Positions 38,448 through 47,752 of a stretch of 64,000 nucleotides of DNA are shown here, in pieces. The DNA is from Streptococcus sp. Marseille-P6264 (lineage in GTDB: Bacteria; Bacillota; Bacilli; Lactobacillales; Streptococcaceae). The position numbers and the translations under genes were made by a program. Within the stretch, counting starts at the first letter, position 1, and each line of letters begins with the position of its first letter. The notes below the pieces were generated by a model. The model saw only the letters and a program-made list of their open reading frames with translations. It made no database searches and was not told the DNA's origin. The stretch covers positions 62,001-126,000 of the forward strand of contig NZ_CABPTO010000004.1 of assembly GCF_902460355.1 (NCBI RefSeq), in the 5' to 3' direction.

Positions 38448-39437
38448 ATGTTAGAAGATTACTATCAGCTAGACAACCGTTACTATCAGCGAGGTCCAGA
38501 AGACAATCTATATACTGCTAAGTGGGGCATGGTCATTAAGTTTCTGGACTTAAATGATCTTAGCTTAACTCCTTTTGAAGGGGTGAACTTTGCCCTGATT
38601 GGCTTCAAGAGCGACAAGGGTGTCTATATCAATAACGGCCGAGTGGGGGCTGTCGAAGGACCACAAGCTATCCGAACTCAGCTGGCCAAACTTCCTTGGC
38701 ATCTAGGTAGAAACGTTCGAGTATTTGACGTTGGCGATATTGACGGGCCTAACCGCTCTCTGGAACAACTGCAGCAAAGCTTGGCACGAGCAGTCAAACG
38801 CCTGCGAGAGCTTAATCTCCGACCCATCGTTCTAGGCGGCGGCCACGAAACAGCCTACGGCAACTATCTGGGGCTCAAGTCGTCACTAAATCCTGACCAA
38901 AACTTAGCTGTGATCAATATGGATGCCCATTTTGACCTACGCCCCTACGATCAGACGGGTCCCAACTCCGGTACCGGTTTTCGTCAAATGTTCGATGACA
39001 CCTTAGCTCAGAAACAGATCTTTAACTACCTCATCCTAGGGATTCAGGAGCACAATAACAATCTCTTTCTCTTTGACTTTGTAGCCAAATCCAAGGCCAT
39101 CCAGTTCCTGACTGGAATGGATATTTACCAAATGAGTTACAAGGAAGTCTGCAAGGTAGTTGATGCTTTTCTAGCCGATAAGGAGCAGGTTTATTTAACC
39201 ATTGATATTGACTGCTTTGCAGTTGGCGCCGCTCCTGGTGTCAGTGCCATCCAGTCACTGGGGGTAGATCCCAATCTGGCTGTGCTGGTCTTCCAGCACA
39301 TCGCTGCGTCAGGCAAACTAATTGGCTTTGACATCGTCGAAGTCTCTCCCCCTCACGATATAGACAACCATACGGCTAATCTAGCGGCCAGTTTTGTCTT
39401 TTACCTGACCCAAGTCTGGGCGCAAGCCCATGACTGA
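38448..39437 (+). CDS. hutG: Formimidoylglutamase
   Basis: HutG hydrolyses N-formimino-glutamate to glutamate and formamide. The 329-residue arginase-fold protein has the manganese motifs [20 protein letters not shown] and TIDIDCFA. The start at 38448 is chosen because AAAAGGAC lies 8 nt upstream; an ATG 18 bases earlier has no site. It has its own strong promoter, so this route may be regulated apart from the FtcD route. [15 protein letters not shown] is the usual N-terminal part. Confidence 0.95.
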   Translation: MLEDYYQLDNRYYQRGPEDNLYTAKWGMVIKFLDLNDLSLTPFEGVNFALIGFKSDKGVYINNGRVGAVEGPQAIRTQLAKLPWHLGRNVRVFDVGDIDGPNRSLEQLQQSLARAVKRLRELNLRPIVLGGGHETAYGNYLGLKSSLNPDQNLAVINMDAHFDLRPYDQTGPNSGTGFRQMFDDTLAQKQIFNYLILGIQEHNNNLFLFDFVAKSKAIQFLTGMDIYQMSYKEVCKVVDAFLADKEQVYLTIDIDCFAVGAAPGVSAIQSLGVDPNLAVLVFQHIAASGKLIGFDIVEVSPPHDIDNHTANLAASFVFYLTQVWAQAHD

Positions 39438-39467
39438 TAGGCATTTAAAAACTTCATTGCAAACATC

Positions 39468-39500
39468 AAAAGAGGATGAACATTGCTTTCATCCTCTTTT
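39468..39500. terminator. Bidirectional terminator between hutG and the SARP gene
   Basis: 13-bp perfect stem AAAAGAGGATGAA / TTCATCCTCTTTT with a 7-base loop. Confidence 0.92.
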
Positions 39501-39515
39501 ATTTGTGTTCAATTC

Positions 39516-42500
39516 TTAAGACAAGGTACGGCGTAAGTTTTCTAATTCCTTTAGTTGATGACGATCCCGGTAGGGATTGAGCTGACTTTTGGCTGTTTCA
39601 TAATAAGTTTCAAAGTCCTGAGCTAATAAATTTTCAAAACCAGCTTCTTGCAAGCTGCCAGCCAGCTGGCGATACTTGATCACAGCCATCAGATAGTAGA
39701 TCAAGCCCTTGTCCCGCGGATTGCCATAGCGACTGATGAGACTATCCTTTTTCCGAAGCAGATCAAGCACCGGCTGATAATCTCCCTTCTCGCAGCCAAT
39801 CAAGGCCAAATAAACTTCCAGCTGGGTCTCCTTCCAAGGAAAGCTGAGCGACCTCAGGGCTGCTTTCGCTTTCAGCAAGATTCGCTCCGCCTGTTCATAA
39901 TCTTTTAGCTGATAATAAGTCAGACCCAAGCCTATATAGAAAGCAAAAATCGAAGGCTCTGCTGTTTTATTTTCCGTCAACTCAATCGCCTCTTTCTGAT
40001 GAGCCAGCGCTGTCGTGAAATTCCCACGAATCTGTTCAATCTCTGCCAGATAATCTAGAGCCGCCGCAATCTGAATCGAATACTTTGAGCGCAACGAAGC
40101 CGTCAAACTAAAGCAATCGATAGACTGGTAAAGATGGCGGAGTGACTGCTCCTCATCTCCAATCATGAGATGATACAGTCCCTTAAGTCGAAGATTCATC
40201 GCAATAGCTTCATGATTATTGGCCTGAACTGAAGCATCTAGAGCCAACTCCGTATAATAGCGCATCTCAGGGATATTCTCCGTCTGGATGCAATAGTAGA
40301 TCATCTGCCGATAGCCTTCTAGGAGAAACTCCATCTGCTGCAACTCTCTAGCAGAAGCAATCACCTGCTGGATGTTGTCCATTCCCTGCTGGTAATTCCC
40401 CGTCCGGATAGCATAACGCCCTTCCAGATAGAGAAAGCGGAGAACCAATAACTGAAAATCTTTGTGATTCTGGTGTTTTCTCTCTAATCCTTCTATTTCC
40501 CGACGGATACGATCAAATTGGTCCAAAACTGCGGACTGATTGCTATCATCCGTCTTTTCGATAAAGCCAAACTCCCGTGAATAAATCGGAAAGAGCTCAT
40601 GATGAAACTGCAAGGTATCCTCAAGATAATGCAGCTCGTACTCCAGAGACTTAATCGGCTGCTTGGACATCCTGTAGTGATAGGCGATTTCATTGAGCAG
40701 CTGAGCATGATAGAGAGAGTCTCCCAGCTGGTCTTCCATTCCTTGGGCAATCTGGTGATGTAGCATTCGCTTCTTAGCAAGCGGCAAGCGATCATAGACA
40801 TAAATCCGCAAAAGCTCCTGGCTGAATCGTAAAGCCAATTCCTCCTGCTCCTCTTCTATTGAAAGCTGTTTTTGCCCAAAACCTTCCGCAATTTCAACCA
40901 CTTCTTCCACAGATAGGCCTAGCAACTGAGCTAAGAGCGCCACCGAAGCAGGGGAACTAAAGCAAGCCAGATAGTCAACCAATTCCTCCTTCTGGCTACT
41001 CAAATAGCCTAATTTCAGAGATAGTTTTGCTTTAATAGCTGAGGTCAATGGCTGGAATTTCTCACCTCGCAAAAGCTGCTCCGCATACTCCGACAGAAAG
41101 AAAGGAATGCCCTGACTGACCCGATAAATAGCCTCAAGCCGTTCTTCAGATATGGTTAACTGTCCAGTCTGGACCTGCAAATACGCCACACTAGACTTAA
41201 AATCCAGCGGCTGCAGCTCAATGCAGTCTAGCTGGCTACGAAGCAATAAGCGATTGAAAAAACGTCCAAGATAAGGTGGCGTACTCAGATGCTTAGTCAA
41301 CACAAAGGCTACTGGATAATCCCTCAAATGGTTCATAACCTGCTCTAAAACAGCCACACTAGCCTCATCCATCCAGTGACAGTCCTCAACCAAGATCACC
41401 AAAGCCTTTTTCTTAGAAATCTTTTGCAAAATATCCAGCACAAACCGAGCCAGACGATCCGTATTCAGCTCACGATCCGAAGCTTCACCTGCCATCATCG
41501 GAAAATAACTATCCAAAATAACCTGCCACTGGCTGGTCGAAAGGATCTGATGCTGAATGACTAAGTCGCCCAAGCCATCTAGCAGACTGCGCCAAGGCTG
41601 CAATCCAACCGTCATTTCTTCCTTGAAGCACTCTGCCATAACAATCTGGAAATACTTAGTCTGATTAGCCAGTACCTGTCGAGTTACTGTCCGTTTACCG
41701 ATGCCAGTACCCCCGACTAAGAGCAGCGCACGAGGTTCTTGCCTCTCTAAAATCTTAGAAAAATAAGATTCCAAATGCTTGATTTCACCCACTCGGCCAA
41801 AGAAGTGGTCTGTATTACGTAAAAATTGCTTGATCTTACGCTCACTGCGATCCTTGGCCATCACTTCATGATACAGCTGTTGAATTGCTTCATTCGGACT
41901 AATGCCCAATTCCTTGTCCAAGAGATTGACCAATTTATAATAAGTCTCAATTACCTTACCAGGTCGATCATTCTCCTGATAGAGCTTCATCAGCAGATGA
42001 TAATTCTTTTCATCAAACTCATCGATGCTGATCATACGGCGCAGATTTCGCTCTGATTCCTCCAAATTCGATGGATCTTTTTCCAACTTTTGGTAACAAG
42101 CCTGGATATAGAGCTGCTCATATCGCGTCCGCATCTTGGACACCCAATAGTCAAAGGCTTCACTGTCCTTGAGATAGAAGCCCTGCAGAAAATCACCCTG
42201 ATAGAGCGACAGATACTCCGCTGGATGGTCCGTGAAAAGTTCTACATCGCTTTCAATCGCACACTCGGGATTAAGCGATAGCACAGTACGGTTGGGAGCG
42301 ACAATCCATTCTCCACCCAATAGCTTGTTAGCCTGATAAATGGTATTCCGCAGATTCTTTTTGGCGGTCTGATTATCCTTATTTTCCCAGAGGATCCCCG
42401 CAATCTCCTCCCGATTGACTGCTCCATTGATATGGAGATAATAGAGCAAAGCATTGATTTTAGCAAAAGGAAAAAAGACTTCCTCTTTATTGAGAAAGAC

Positions 42501-42545
42501 ACTCGGACTTCCCAGCAATTTCAACTTCAAACGATCTTCAGTCAT
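39516..42545 (-). CDS. SARP-like transcriptional regulator with AAA ATPase and TPR domains
   Basis: A 1009-residue regulator. Residues 5-95 form an OmpR-type winged HTH and 100-235 a bacterial activator (BTAD) domain, ending LGISPNEAIQQLYHEVM. Then comes an AAA/STAND ATPase with Walker A VGGTGIGKRT (277-286) and Walker B ALVILVEDCHWMD (about 373-385). The C-terminal 400 residues are helical repeats of TPR type (for example FYIGLGLTYYQLKDYEQAERILLKAKAAL). GGAGGCG precedes the chosen ATG; the longer frame to 42788 lacks a site. It converges on hutG and may control the hut genes, though the signal is unknown. Confidence 0.88.
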   Translation of the reverse strand: MTEDRLKLKLLGSPSVFLNKEEVFFPFAKINALLYYLHINGAVNREEIAGILWENKDNQTAKKNLRNTIYQANKLLGGEWIVAPNRTVLSLNPECAIESDVELFTDHPAEYLSLYQGDFLQGFYLKDSEAFDYWVSKMRTRYEQLYIQACYQKLEKDPSNLEESERNLRRMISIDEFDEKNYHLLMKLYQENDRPGKVIETYYKLVNLLDKELGISPNEAIQQLYHEVMAKDRSERKIKQFLRNTDHFFGRVGEIKHLESYFSKILERQEPRALLLVGGTGIGKRTVTRQVLANQTKYFQIVMAECFKEEMTVGLQPWRSLLDGLGDLVIQHQILSTSQWQVILDSYFPMMAGEASDRELNTDRLARFVLDILQKISKKKALVILVEDCHWMDEASVAVLEQVMNHLRDYPVAFVLTKHLSTPPYLGRFFNRLLLRSQLDCIELQPLDFKSSVAYLQVQTGQLTISEERLEAIYRVSQGIPFFLSEYAEQLLRGEKFQPLTSAIKAKLSLKLGYLSSQKEELVDYLACFSSPASVALLAQLLGLSVEEVVEIAEGFGQKQLSIEEEQEELALRFSQELLRIYVYDRLPLAKKRMLHHQIAQGMEDQLGDSLYHAQLLNEIAYHYRMSKQPIKSLEYELHYLEDTLQFHHELFPIYSREFGFIEKTDDSNQSAVLDQFDRIRREIEGLERKHQNHKDFQLLVLRFLYLEGRYAIRTGNYQQGMDNIQQVIASARELQQMEFLLEGYRQMIYYCIQTENIPEMRYYTELALDASVQANNHEAIAMNLRLKGLYHLMIGDEEQSLRHLYQSIDCFSLTASLRSKYSIQIAAALDYLAEIEQIRGNFTTALAHQKEAIELTENKTAEPSIFAFYIGLGLTYYQLKDYEQAERILLKAKAALRSLSFPWKETQLEVYLALIGCEKGDYQPVLDLLRKKDSLISRYGNPRDKGLIYYLMAVIKYRQLAGSLQEAGFENLLAQDFETYYETAKSQLNPYRDRHQLKELENLRRTLS

Positions 42546-42768
42546 GTAAACGCCTCCAAGAAAGCTTATAAAACTAATATAAACAAAATAAGACATTTTA
42601 GCAAGCAAGAAAAGAACGACTCTGTCATTTCTGTAATGGAAACCCCTGTAGAAAAAAATTCCATAAGAGCTACGTAAAGTTTGTAGGAAAATAACTGTCG
42701 CTGAAACTTCCTTAATAAAGAAGAAGCGCCGAATAGTTAACAAAGAGCTAATTTTTCTAACAGATAAA

Positions 42769-42801
42769 AAGAAGCAAACCATTTTCACAATTCGCTTCTT
42801 T
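42769..42801 (-). terminator. Terminator of the PTS-bgaC-aldo/keto reductase operon
   Basis: AAAGAAGC / GCTTCTTT stem with an 18-base loop, U-containing tail on the minus strand, 18 bp after the reductase stop codon. The 220 bp from here to the SARP start show no gene. Confidence 0.65.
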
Positions 42802-42818
42802 AAAATGGGGGGAAATAT

Positions 42819-43748
42819 TTATGGCAAGGCATTCCCTGCACTTTTATAAATTTTGTACCATTCTGCACGTGGCAAATCTACTTTAAATGCTTCTGCACTT
42901 GAACGGATTCGCTCTGGATTCATACTTCCGATGATTGGTTGCATATTTGCTGGATGCCGTAAAATCCAAGCAAGGACAATCGCTTCAAAGGAAACTTGAT
43001 ACTGCTCTACAAACTGTTTAAGTGTCTTTGTCAATTCTACATATTTAGGATGATCCATAAATAATCCCTGTGCCAAATCAACTTGGAATGGCGACCATGG
43101 CTGGATAGTAATATCCTTCAATCGACAATAATCCAAGACGCCTCCATCACGATTGATGGCAAAAGAATTGTGCATATTAGCATTAAGACCTTGATCAATC
43201 ATAGGCGTATGAGCTGGGCCAAACTGCAACTGATTGACAATCAATGGCTGCTTGACACTCTTTTGTAAAAGCTCGATTTGGTAAGGATTTTGATTGCTAA
43301 CTCCAAAGTAACGCACTTTTCCAGCTTGATGCAAACGATCAAATGCTCCTGCTACTTCATCTGGCTCGACCAGAGCATCTGGACGATGTAAGAGTAAGAC
43401 ATCCATATAATCGGTCTGTAGGCGTTTCAAACTGGCTTCTACTGAGTCAATGATATACTCTTTTGAAAAATCAAAATGATAATTCGTATGCACATCTCGC
43501 AAGCCACATTTTGACTGAATGATCACTTGATCACGTGAAATTCCCGCATCTTTCAAACCTTTAGCAAATTTAGCTTCTGACTCACCACCTGCATAAACAT
43601 CGGAGTGATCATAGAAGTTAATACCGATTTCCTGAGCAGTCTTCAACACAGTTACAATTTCATCTGAAGACTTTTCAGCCATCCGCATACAGCCAAAGAC
43701 CAATTGGCTAGCTTGTTCCAGTTCATTTCCAACGCTGATATATTTCAT
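42819..43748 (-). CDS. Aldo/keto reductase (YdhF-like), PTS-linked
   Basis: A 309-residue NADPH-dependent aldo/keto reductase. Tetrad: Asp and Tyr in YDHSDVYAGG, Lys in QSKCGLRD, His in LLLHRPD. It is a paralogue of 3978-4904. It is last in the row EIIB-EIIA-EIIC-bgaC, 4 bp after bgaC, so it may act on the imported sugar or a related aldehyde. The start is MKYISVGNE; an earlier frame overlaps bgaC. Its ribosome site is weak, suggesting coupling. Confidence 0.86.
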   Translation of the reverse strand: MKYISVGNELEQASQLVFGCMRMAEKSSDEIVTVLKTAQEIGINFYDHSDVYAGGESEAKFAKGLKDAGISRDQVIIQSKCGLRDVHTNYHFDFSKEYIIDSVEASLKRLQTDYMDVLLLHRPDALVEPDEVAGAFDRLHQAGKVRYFGVSNQNPYQIELLQKSVKQPLIVNQLQFGPAHTPMIDQGLNANMHNSFAINRDGGVLDYCRLKDITIQPWSPFQVDLAQGLFMDHPKYVELTKTLKQFVEQYQVSFEAIVLAWILRHPANMQPIIGSMNPERIRSSAEAFKVDLPRAEWYKIYKSAGNALP

Positions 43749-43752
43749 TGTT

Positions 43753-45540
43753 TTACAACCCCATTTCTTTAAATACCGGCTGATCAACCAAGGACAGTTC
43801 TTCAACTTTTACGTTTTCCGTCTCAAAGACGATAAACTCATTTTCTTCCTTCAGAAATCCTGACGGAATATACAGATATTGAATCGGACCTTGACTCCAA
43901 TAGCGTCCTAGATTAAAGCCGTTGACACTGATACAACCTTTACCATACTGTGAACAGTCAATAAAAGTATCTGCTATCTCATCTAATTTTACATTAAATT
44001 TATAGAAAACAGGTGATGTTACTTTTTGTGGAACAGGATTTGTACATTCTAGCTTAGACAACATAGCCTCATCAAACTTCAAAGCATAGTGTTTCCAACC
44101 TTTACGGAATTGGTGGTTGATCATGATACCACCTTTTACACCTTTAGACTGGCTAGGTGCATTCAACTTGTACCCATAGTTGACACGTCCCATATTTTCT
44201 ACCAACACATCGATTTGAATACGCTCTGTATCAGCAGAGAAGAGCATTTCATCTCCCAGCTCTTCTCTATACTGAGTAGCTAAGTGCTCTTGATTGATAT
44301 AGAAATGACAACGATCGTGAGTTTCTAATGCTTTCAGTCGCTCTTCGTGATATTGATTCTTAATATCTGAACGATAAAGGATGTAACCATGATTCTGTCC
44401 AATTCGCTCCATTGGTTGTGGATAATCGTGTACAATTTCCTCTGTGATCTGTGGAGCTACATCCAAAAGATCTGCTGTTCCTTCGACAGGAAAGCTTCCA
44501 TAAGCTCTAGCATTACGAATAATTGGATCCATTTGCTCCAATTCTGGAAAAAGTTCATGTGTCACTCGTTGGACAGCATAATACTTCTCTGTTGGCACAC
44601 CCCATTCTGTAACCGGTGCATCGAAATCATAGGAGGTAATTTGTGGTAAATCTCTTGTCTTCCGAGCAGAACAGCCACTGATAAATCCAAAGTTTGTTCC
44701 TCCACGTAGCAAGAAGAGATTCATACTACCGATCTGCATCATCTCTTTTACATCCTGCGCGAGATCTTCAGCATCTCGGCGGACAATTTCTTCGCCCCAA
44801 CGACTGAACCAACCATCCCAGAACTCTGTACACATAAGCGGCCATTTTTTACCATGACGCTCCATAAAAGCACGTAAATTATCTGTATTTTCCTTCGCTT
44901 GTGATCCAAAATTCCCTGTCACAAAGATATCATCTTCAATCAAGGTACCTGATTCCAAGGCTTCGATCCAAGTTCCATCTGATGTAAAGAGAGGAACACT
45001 GACTCCACGATCTCGCATCATTTTCGCAATGTTGCGCATATATTCCTTGTCTTCCGCATAAGAACCATACTCATTCTCCACTTGCATCATGAGAATAGGA
45101 CCGCCTTCTGTAAACTGATAAGGCAAGAGCTTTGGAAAGAGCCAATCGTAAAAACGACTAACTTTTTCTAAAAACAAGACATCATTTACGCGGAAACGCA
45201 TACCAGGATAATTGAGTAGCCATGGTGGCATTCCACCAAAATCAAACTCTGCACAGATATATGGGGTCGGACGAACAATTAGATGAAAGCCCATTTCCTG
45301 TACAAGATCAAAATAAGCTTCAAAATCAAGTAGACCGTCTGTTACAAATTGCCCTTCTTGTGGTTCGTGCAAACTCCAAGGAATATAGGTCTCAACAGTG
45401 TTATAACCTAGCGCTTTTAAGTTATGAAGTGTTTCTCTCCACTGATTAGGATGCAGACGAAAATATTGAATAGCTCCTGATAAAATTTTAAAAGGCTCCC
45501 CATCAAGATAAAATTCATCACGTATTTCAAAATTTGTCAT
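43753..45540 (-). CDS. bgaC: Beta-galactosidase, GH35 (BgaC type)
   Basis: A 595-residue GH35 enzyme, the length of pneumococcal BgaC, which cleaves terminal beta-1,3-galactose. The acid/base Glu is in QVENEYGS and the nucleophile Glu in CTEFWDGWF. IQYFRLHPNQWRETLHNLKA is the family opening. No signal peptide is seen, so it acts inside, on sugar brought in by the PTS. Start 45540 follows EIIC by 1 bp; the longer frame is inside EIIC. The C-terminal beta domains include GCISVNGFNLGRYW. Confidence 0.93.
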   Translation of the reverse strand: MTNFEIRDEFYLDGEPFKILSGAIQYFRLHPNQWRETLHNLKALGYNTVETYIPWSLHEPQEGQFVTDGLLDFEAYFDLVQEMGFHLIVRPTPYICAEFDFGGMPPWLLNYPGMRFRVNDVLFLEKVSRFYDWLFPKLLPYQFTEGGPILMMQVENEYGSYAEDKEYMRNIAKMMRDRGVSVPLFTSDGTWIEALESGTLIEDDIFVTGNFGSQAKENTDNLRAFMERHGKKWPLMCTEFWDGWFSRWGEEIVRRDAEDLAQDVKEMMQIGSMNLFLLRGGTNFGFISGCSARKTRDLPQITSYDFDAPVTEWGVPTEKYYAVQRVTHELFPELEQMDPIIRNARAYGSFPVEGTADLLDVAPQITEEIVHDYPQPMERIGQNHGYILYRSDIKNQYHEERLKALETHDRCHFYINQEHLATQYREELGDEMLFSADTERIQIDVLVENMGRVNYGYKLNAPSQSKGVKGGIMINHQFRKGWKHYALKFDEAMLSKLECTNPVPQKVTSPVFYKFNVKLDEIADTFIDCSQYGKGCISVNGFNLGRYWSQGPIQYLYIPSGFLKEENEFIVFETENVKVEELSLVDQPVFKEMGL

Positions 45541-45541
45541 A

Positions 45542-46894
45542 TTATTGCTCCTGTTGTTTGTCAGCCATCTTAACAAATGGCAAGTAAACAATGGTTGAGA
45601 CGGCGATATTAATGAGTGATAGAACGATTGCTCTCCAGTCAAAGGCTGTCGCAAAGAATCCATACAAGACAGGAGGCATTACCCACGTTACGTTCTGAGT
45701 AACAGGCGCAACAAGTCCCCATGCAGTTGCCCAGTAAGAGACAGTCACCATCAGAAGTGGCGTCACTACATACGGAATGAACATAATTGGATTCAGTACA
45801 ATTGGCAGACCATACATCACAGGCTCACCGATATTGAAGATCATTGGGAAAATACCCAATTTTGCTACTTCGCGATAATGTTTATTTTTAGCTTGCCAAA
45901 GAATTGCAATTGCAACACCAATCGCATCAAACCAAACAAAAGCACCAAATGAGTTATCTGTCCACATATATGGAATAGCTTGTCCTGCTTGGAAAGCTTC
46001 TAAGTTTGCAAGCATAGTAACACCAAATAGACTAGCCATGACCGGTGCTAGGACATTACCACCATGAAGCCCAAAGAACCAGAAAATCTTATTCAAAAAT
46101 ACAATTAACAAGACAGCCCAGAAACTTTGCGACATGCTAAGAAGCGGTGCTTGAAGGACTTTATAGATCCAGTTGATCATTAACTCTCCAGTCACAGTAT
46201 TGAAGATATAAGTCGCAATACCGATGACATACATAGCAATCGCAGCTGGAATGATAGACAAGAATGGCTTCATGATTGCAGGTGGAACAGAATCTGGAAG
46301 CTTGATTGTCCAGTTACGATTCATGACTTTACAAAAAATGATAACAGAAACAAAACCAATTAAAATTGCTGTAAAATACCCACGGGCACTAATTTGGTCA
46401 CCCGGAATCACACTATTAAGTGTCACTGCAAGACTATTACCAGTTAATTTGAACTCTGGTAGTTTCTCAACTGCCTTGCCAACTGCTTGGCTATTTGATG
46501 CCAACTCAAATGTCTTTGTGATAGAACCACCAATCGTAATAACATAAGAAGCGACCGCCACCAGCCCAGCTGATACCTTATCTGTTTTGTAGATTCGAGC
46601 AATGTTCACACCAAAGGTAAACAAGAACAAAAGAACAACAATTGGAATACTTCCCTTGAAGACTAACCAGTTGATGTCAATCAACCACTGGAAAGTACTT
46701 GTGATCCAAGTCCAACCAAATTGACCTGGAAGATCTGACAGAAAAGCATTTAACATTAAAGCAAATGAACCTGTCATAATGACTGGCATTGTTCCAATAA
46801 AGGAATCTCTAAGAGCAACGAGGAACTTTTGATTCCCTACTTTATTAGCAATCGGCATCAGGCGTGCTTGCCATTTATCCACAAAATTACTCAT
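45542..46894 (-). CDS. PTS lactose/cellobiose-family EIIC
   Basis: A 450-residue membrane permease of a phosphotransferase system, about ten helices. The conserved MPVIMTGSFALMLNAF near the N-terminus, FWFFGLHGGNVLAPVM (about 270-285) and NIGEPVMYGLPIVLNPIMFIP (about 330-350) mark the family. It lies 13 bp after EIIA. With BgaC next to it the substrate is probably a beta-galactoside such as a galactosyl-hexosamine disaccharide (inference). Confidence 0.92.
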   Translation of the reverse strand: MSNFVDKWQARLMPIANKVGNQKFLVALRDSFIGTMPVIMTGSFALMLNAFLSDLPGQFGWTWITSTFQWLIDINWLVFKGSIPIVVLLFLFTFGVNIARIYKTDKVSAGLVAVASYVITIGGSITKTFELASNSQAVGKAVEKLPEFKLTGNSLAVTLNSVIPGDQISARGYFTAILIGFVSVIIFCKVMNRNWTIKLPDSVPPAIMKPFLSIIPAAIAMYVIGIATYIFNTVTGELMINWIYKVLQAPLLSMSQSFWAVLLIVFLNKIFWFFGLHGGNVLAPVMASLFGVTMLANLEAFQAGQAIPYMWTDNSFGAFVWFDAIGVAIAILWQAKNKHYREVAKLGIFPMIFNIGEPVMYGLPIVLNPIMFIPYVVTPLLMVTVSYWATAWGLVAPVTQNVTWVMPPVLYGFFATAFDWRAIVLSLINIAVSTIVYLPFVKMADKQQEQ

Positions 46895-46907
46895 AATAGT
46901 CTTCTCC

Positions 46908-47225
46908 TTATTTTTCTATTTTTTGGTATAGAGCAACGATTTCCTTAGCTAAATCAACAAAAGCGATGCTTGTCATTAAGTGATCTTGACCGTGAATCAT
47001 AAATAAATTAATTTCATTTTTTTCTCCCCGTGCCTCTCTAGTCAGCATATCCATCTGTGCATGATGCGCTTCTAAGAGCGCTGCCTGAGCTTGAGAGAGT
47101 TTTTCTGTAGCTTCATTAAATTCCTGTTTTTTCGCTGCTGTAATAGCCTCTAAAGCACAAGATTTAGCCTCTCCGCCATACATGATTAACTGCATTGCAA
47201 CTTCTAAAGATGATTGTCCGTCCAT
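46908..47225 (-). CDS. PTS lactose/cellobiose-family EIIA
   Basis: A 105-residue three-helix EIIA. The phosphorylated His is 78 in FMIHGQDHLM, with the second His at 82. It passes phosphate from HPr to EIIB. The AKKQEFNEATEKLSQAQAAL helix is typical. It lies 8 bp after EIIB. Confidence 0.93.
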   Translation of the reverse strand: MDGQSSLEVAMQLIMYGGEAKSCALEAITAAKKQEFNEATEKLSQAQAALLEAHHAQMDMLTREARGEKNEINLFMIHGQDHLMTSIAFVDLAKEIVALYQKIEK

Positions 47226-47233
47226 ACATCCTC

Positions 47234-47545
47234 CTATTGCATCAAAGACTCAGCTAGCTCTAACACTTTATCACCCTTCATCATACCGTAATCTGTCATG
47301 GGAATGACATCTACTGGAGTAGCTGCTGACTTTTCTCTAAAACTATCCAATAGATAGCGCACCTGAGGGCCTAATAAGACAACATCAACTTGGTGTTCCG
47401 CTAGATAACTCTCTGCTTCTGGCACTGGAACTGCAAAAATGTTTACCAGTAACCCTTTTTCTTCCGCTGCTTTTTGCATTCTAGTTACCATGAGACTGGT
47501 ACTCATACCTGCAGCACAGACTAGCATAATTTCTTTTGTAGCCAT
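47234..47545 (-). CDS. PTS lactose/cellobiose-family EIIB
   Basis: A 103-residue cytosolic EIIB. The phosphocysteine is Cys10 in IMLVCAAGMSTSLM and VDVVLLGPQVRYLL follows, as in the family. It is the first gene of the operon EIIB-EIIA-EIIC-bgaC-reductase, behind a promoter overlapped by a cre box and followed by a ROK-like operator. GGAGGAAAA precedes ATG. Confidence 0.93.
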   Translation of the reverse strand: MATKEIMLVCAAGMSTSLMVTRMQKAAEEKGLLVNIFAVPVPEAESYLAEHQVDVVLLGPQVRYLLDSFREKSAATPVDVIPMTDYGMMKGDKVLELAESLMQ

Positions 47546-47586
47546 ATGTTTTTCCTCCTAAATAATTAGGTATTTAAAAAATTAAA

Positions 47587-47603
47587 ACAAACCCATTGTT
47601 TGT
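47587..47603 (-). promoter_or_regulatory. Candidate ROK operator
   Basis: ACAAAC-CCATT-GTTTGT inverted repeat in the leader of the PTS operon. GTTTGT half-sites are typical for XylR/ROK repressors, and a ROK gene is divergent here. Confidence 0.55.
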
Positions 47604-47665
47604 AATATGTAAATAAAAAAGCTGTTTTTTTGTTTTTATAAGTTTATTATTAATTTTCTATAAAT

Positions 47666-47702
47666 ATTATATACCGACGATCCAAAAATGTCAACGCTTT
47701 CA
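47666..47702 (-). promoter_or_regulatory. PTS-bgaC promoter with cre box over the -35
   Basis: On the minus strand TGAAAGCGTTGACA (47689-47702) is a full CcpA cre box, and its last six bases are the -35 TTGACA. TATAAT (47666-47671) follows after 17 bp. CcpA binding would block the promoter. Confidence 0.88.
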
Positions 47703-47704
47703 TG

Positions 47705-47733
47705 TTGAATTTTTAATTATTTTTTGATAATAT
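47705..47733 (+). promoter_or_regulatory. ROK gene promoter
   Basis: TTGAAT (47705-47710) and TAATAT (47728-47733), 17-bp spacer; back to back with the PTS promoter, so the cre box sits next to both. Confidence 0.6.
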
Positions 47734-47752
47734 ATCAGCTGAGGTAAAAAAT

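Noticed and set aside
42546..42788. 81-residue N-terminal extension of the SARP regulator
   Set aside because: Composition is not protein-like (Phe/Ile/Ser-rich), it runs through the intergenic region, and GGAGGCG stands before 42545.
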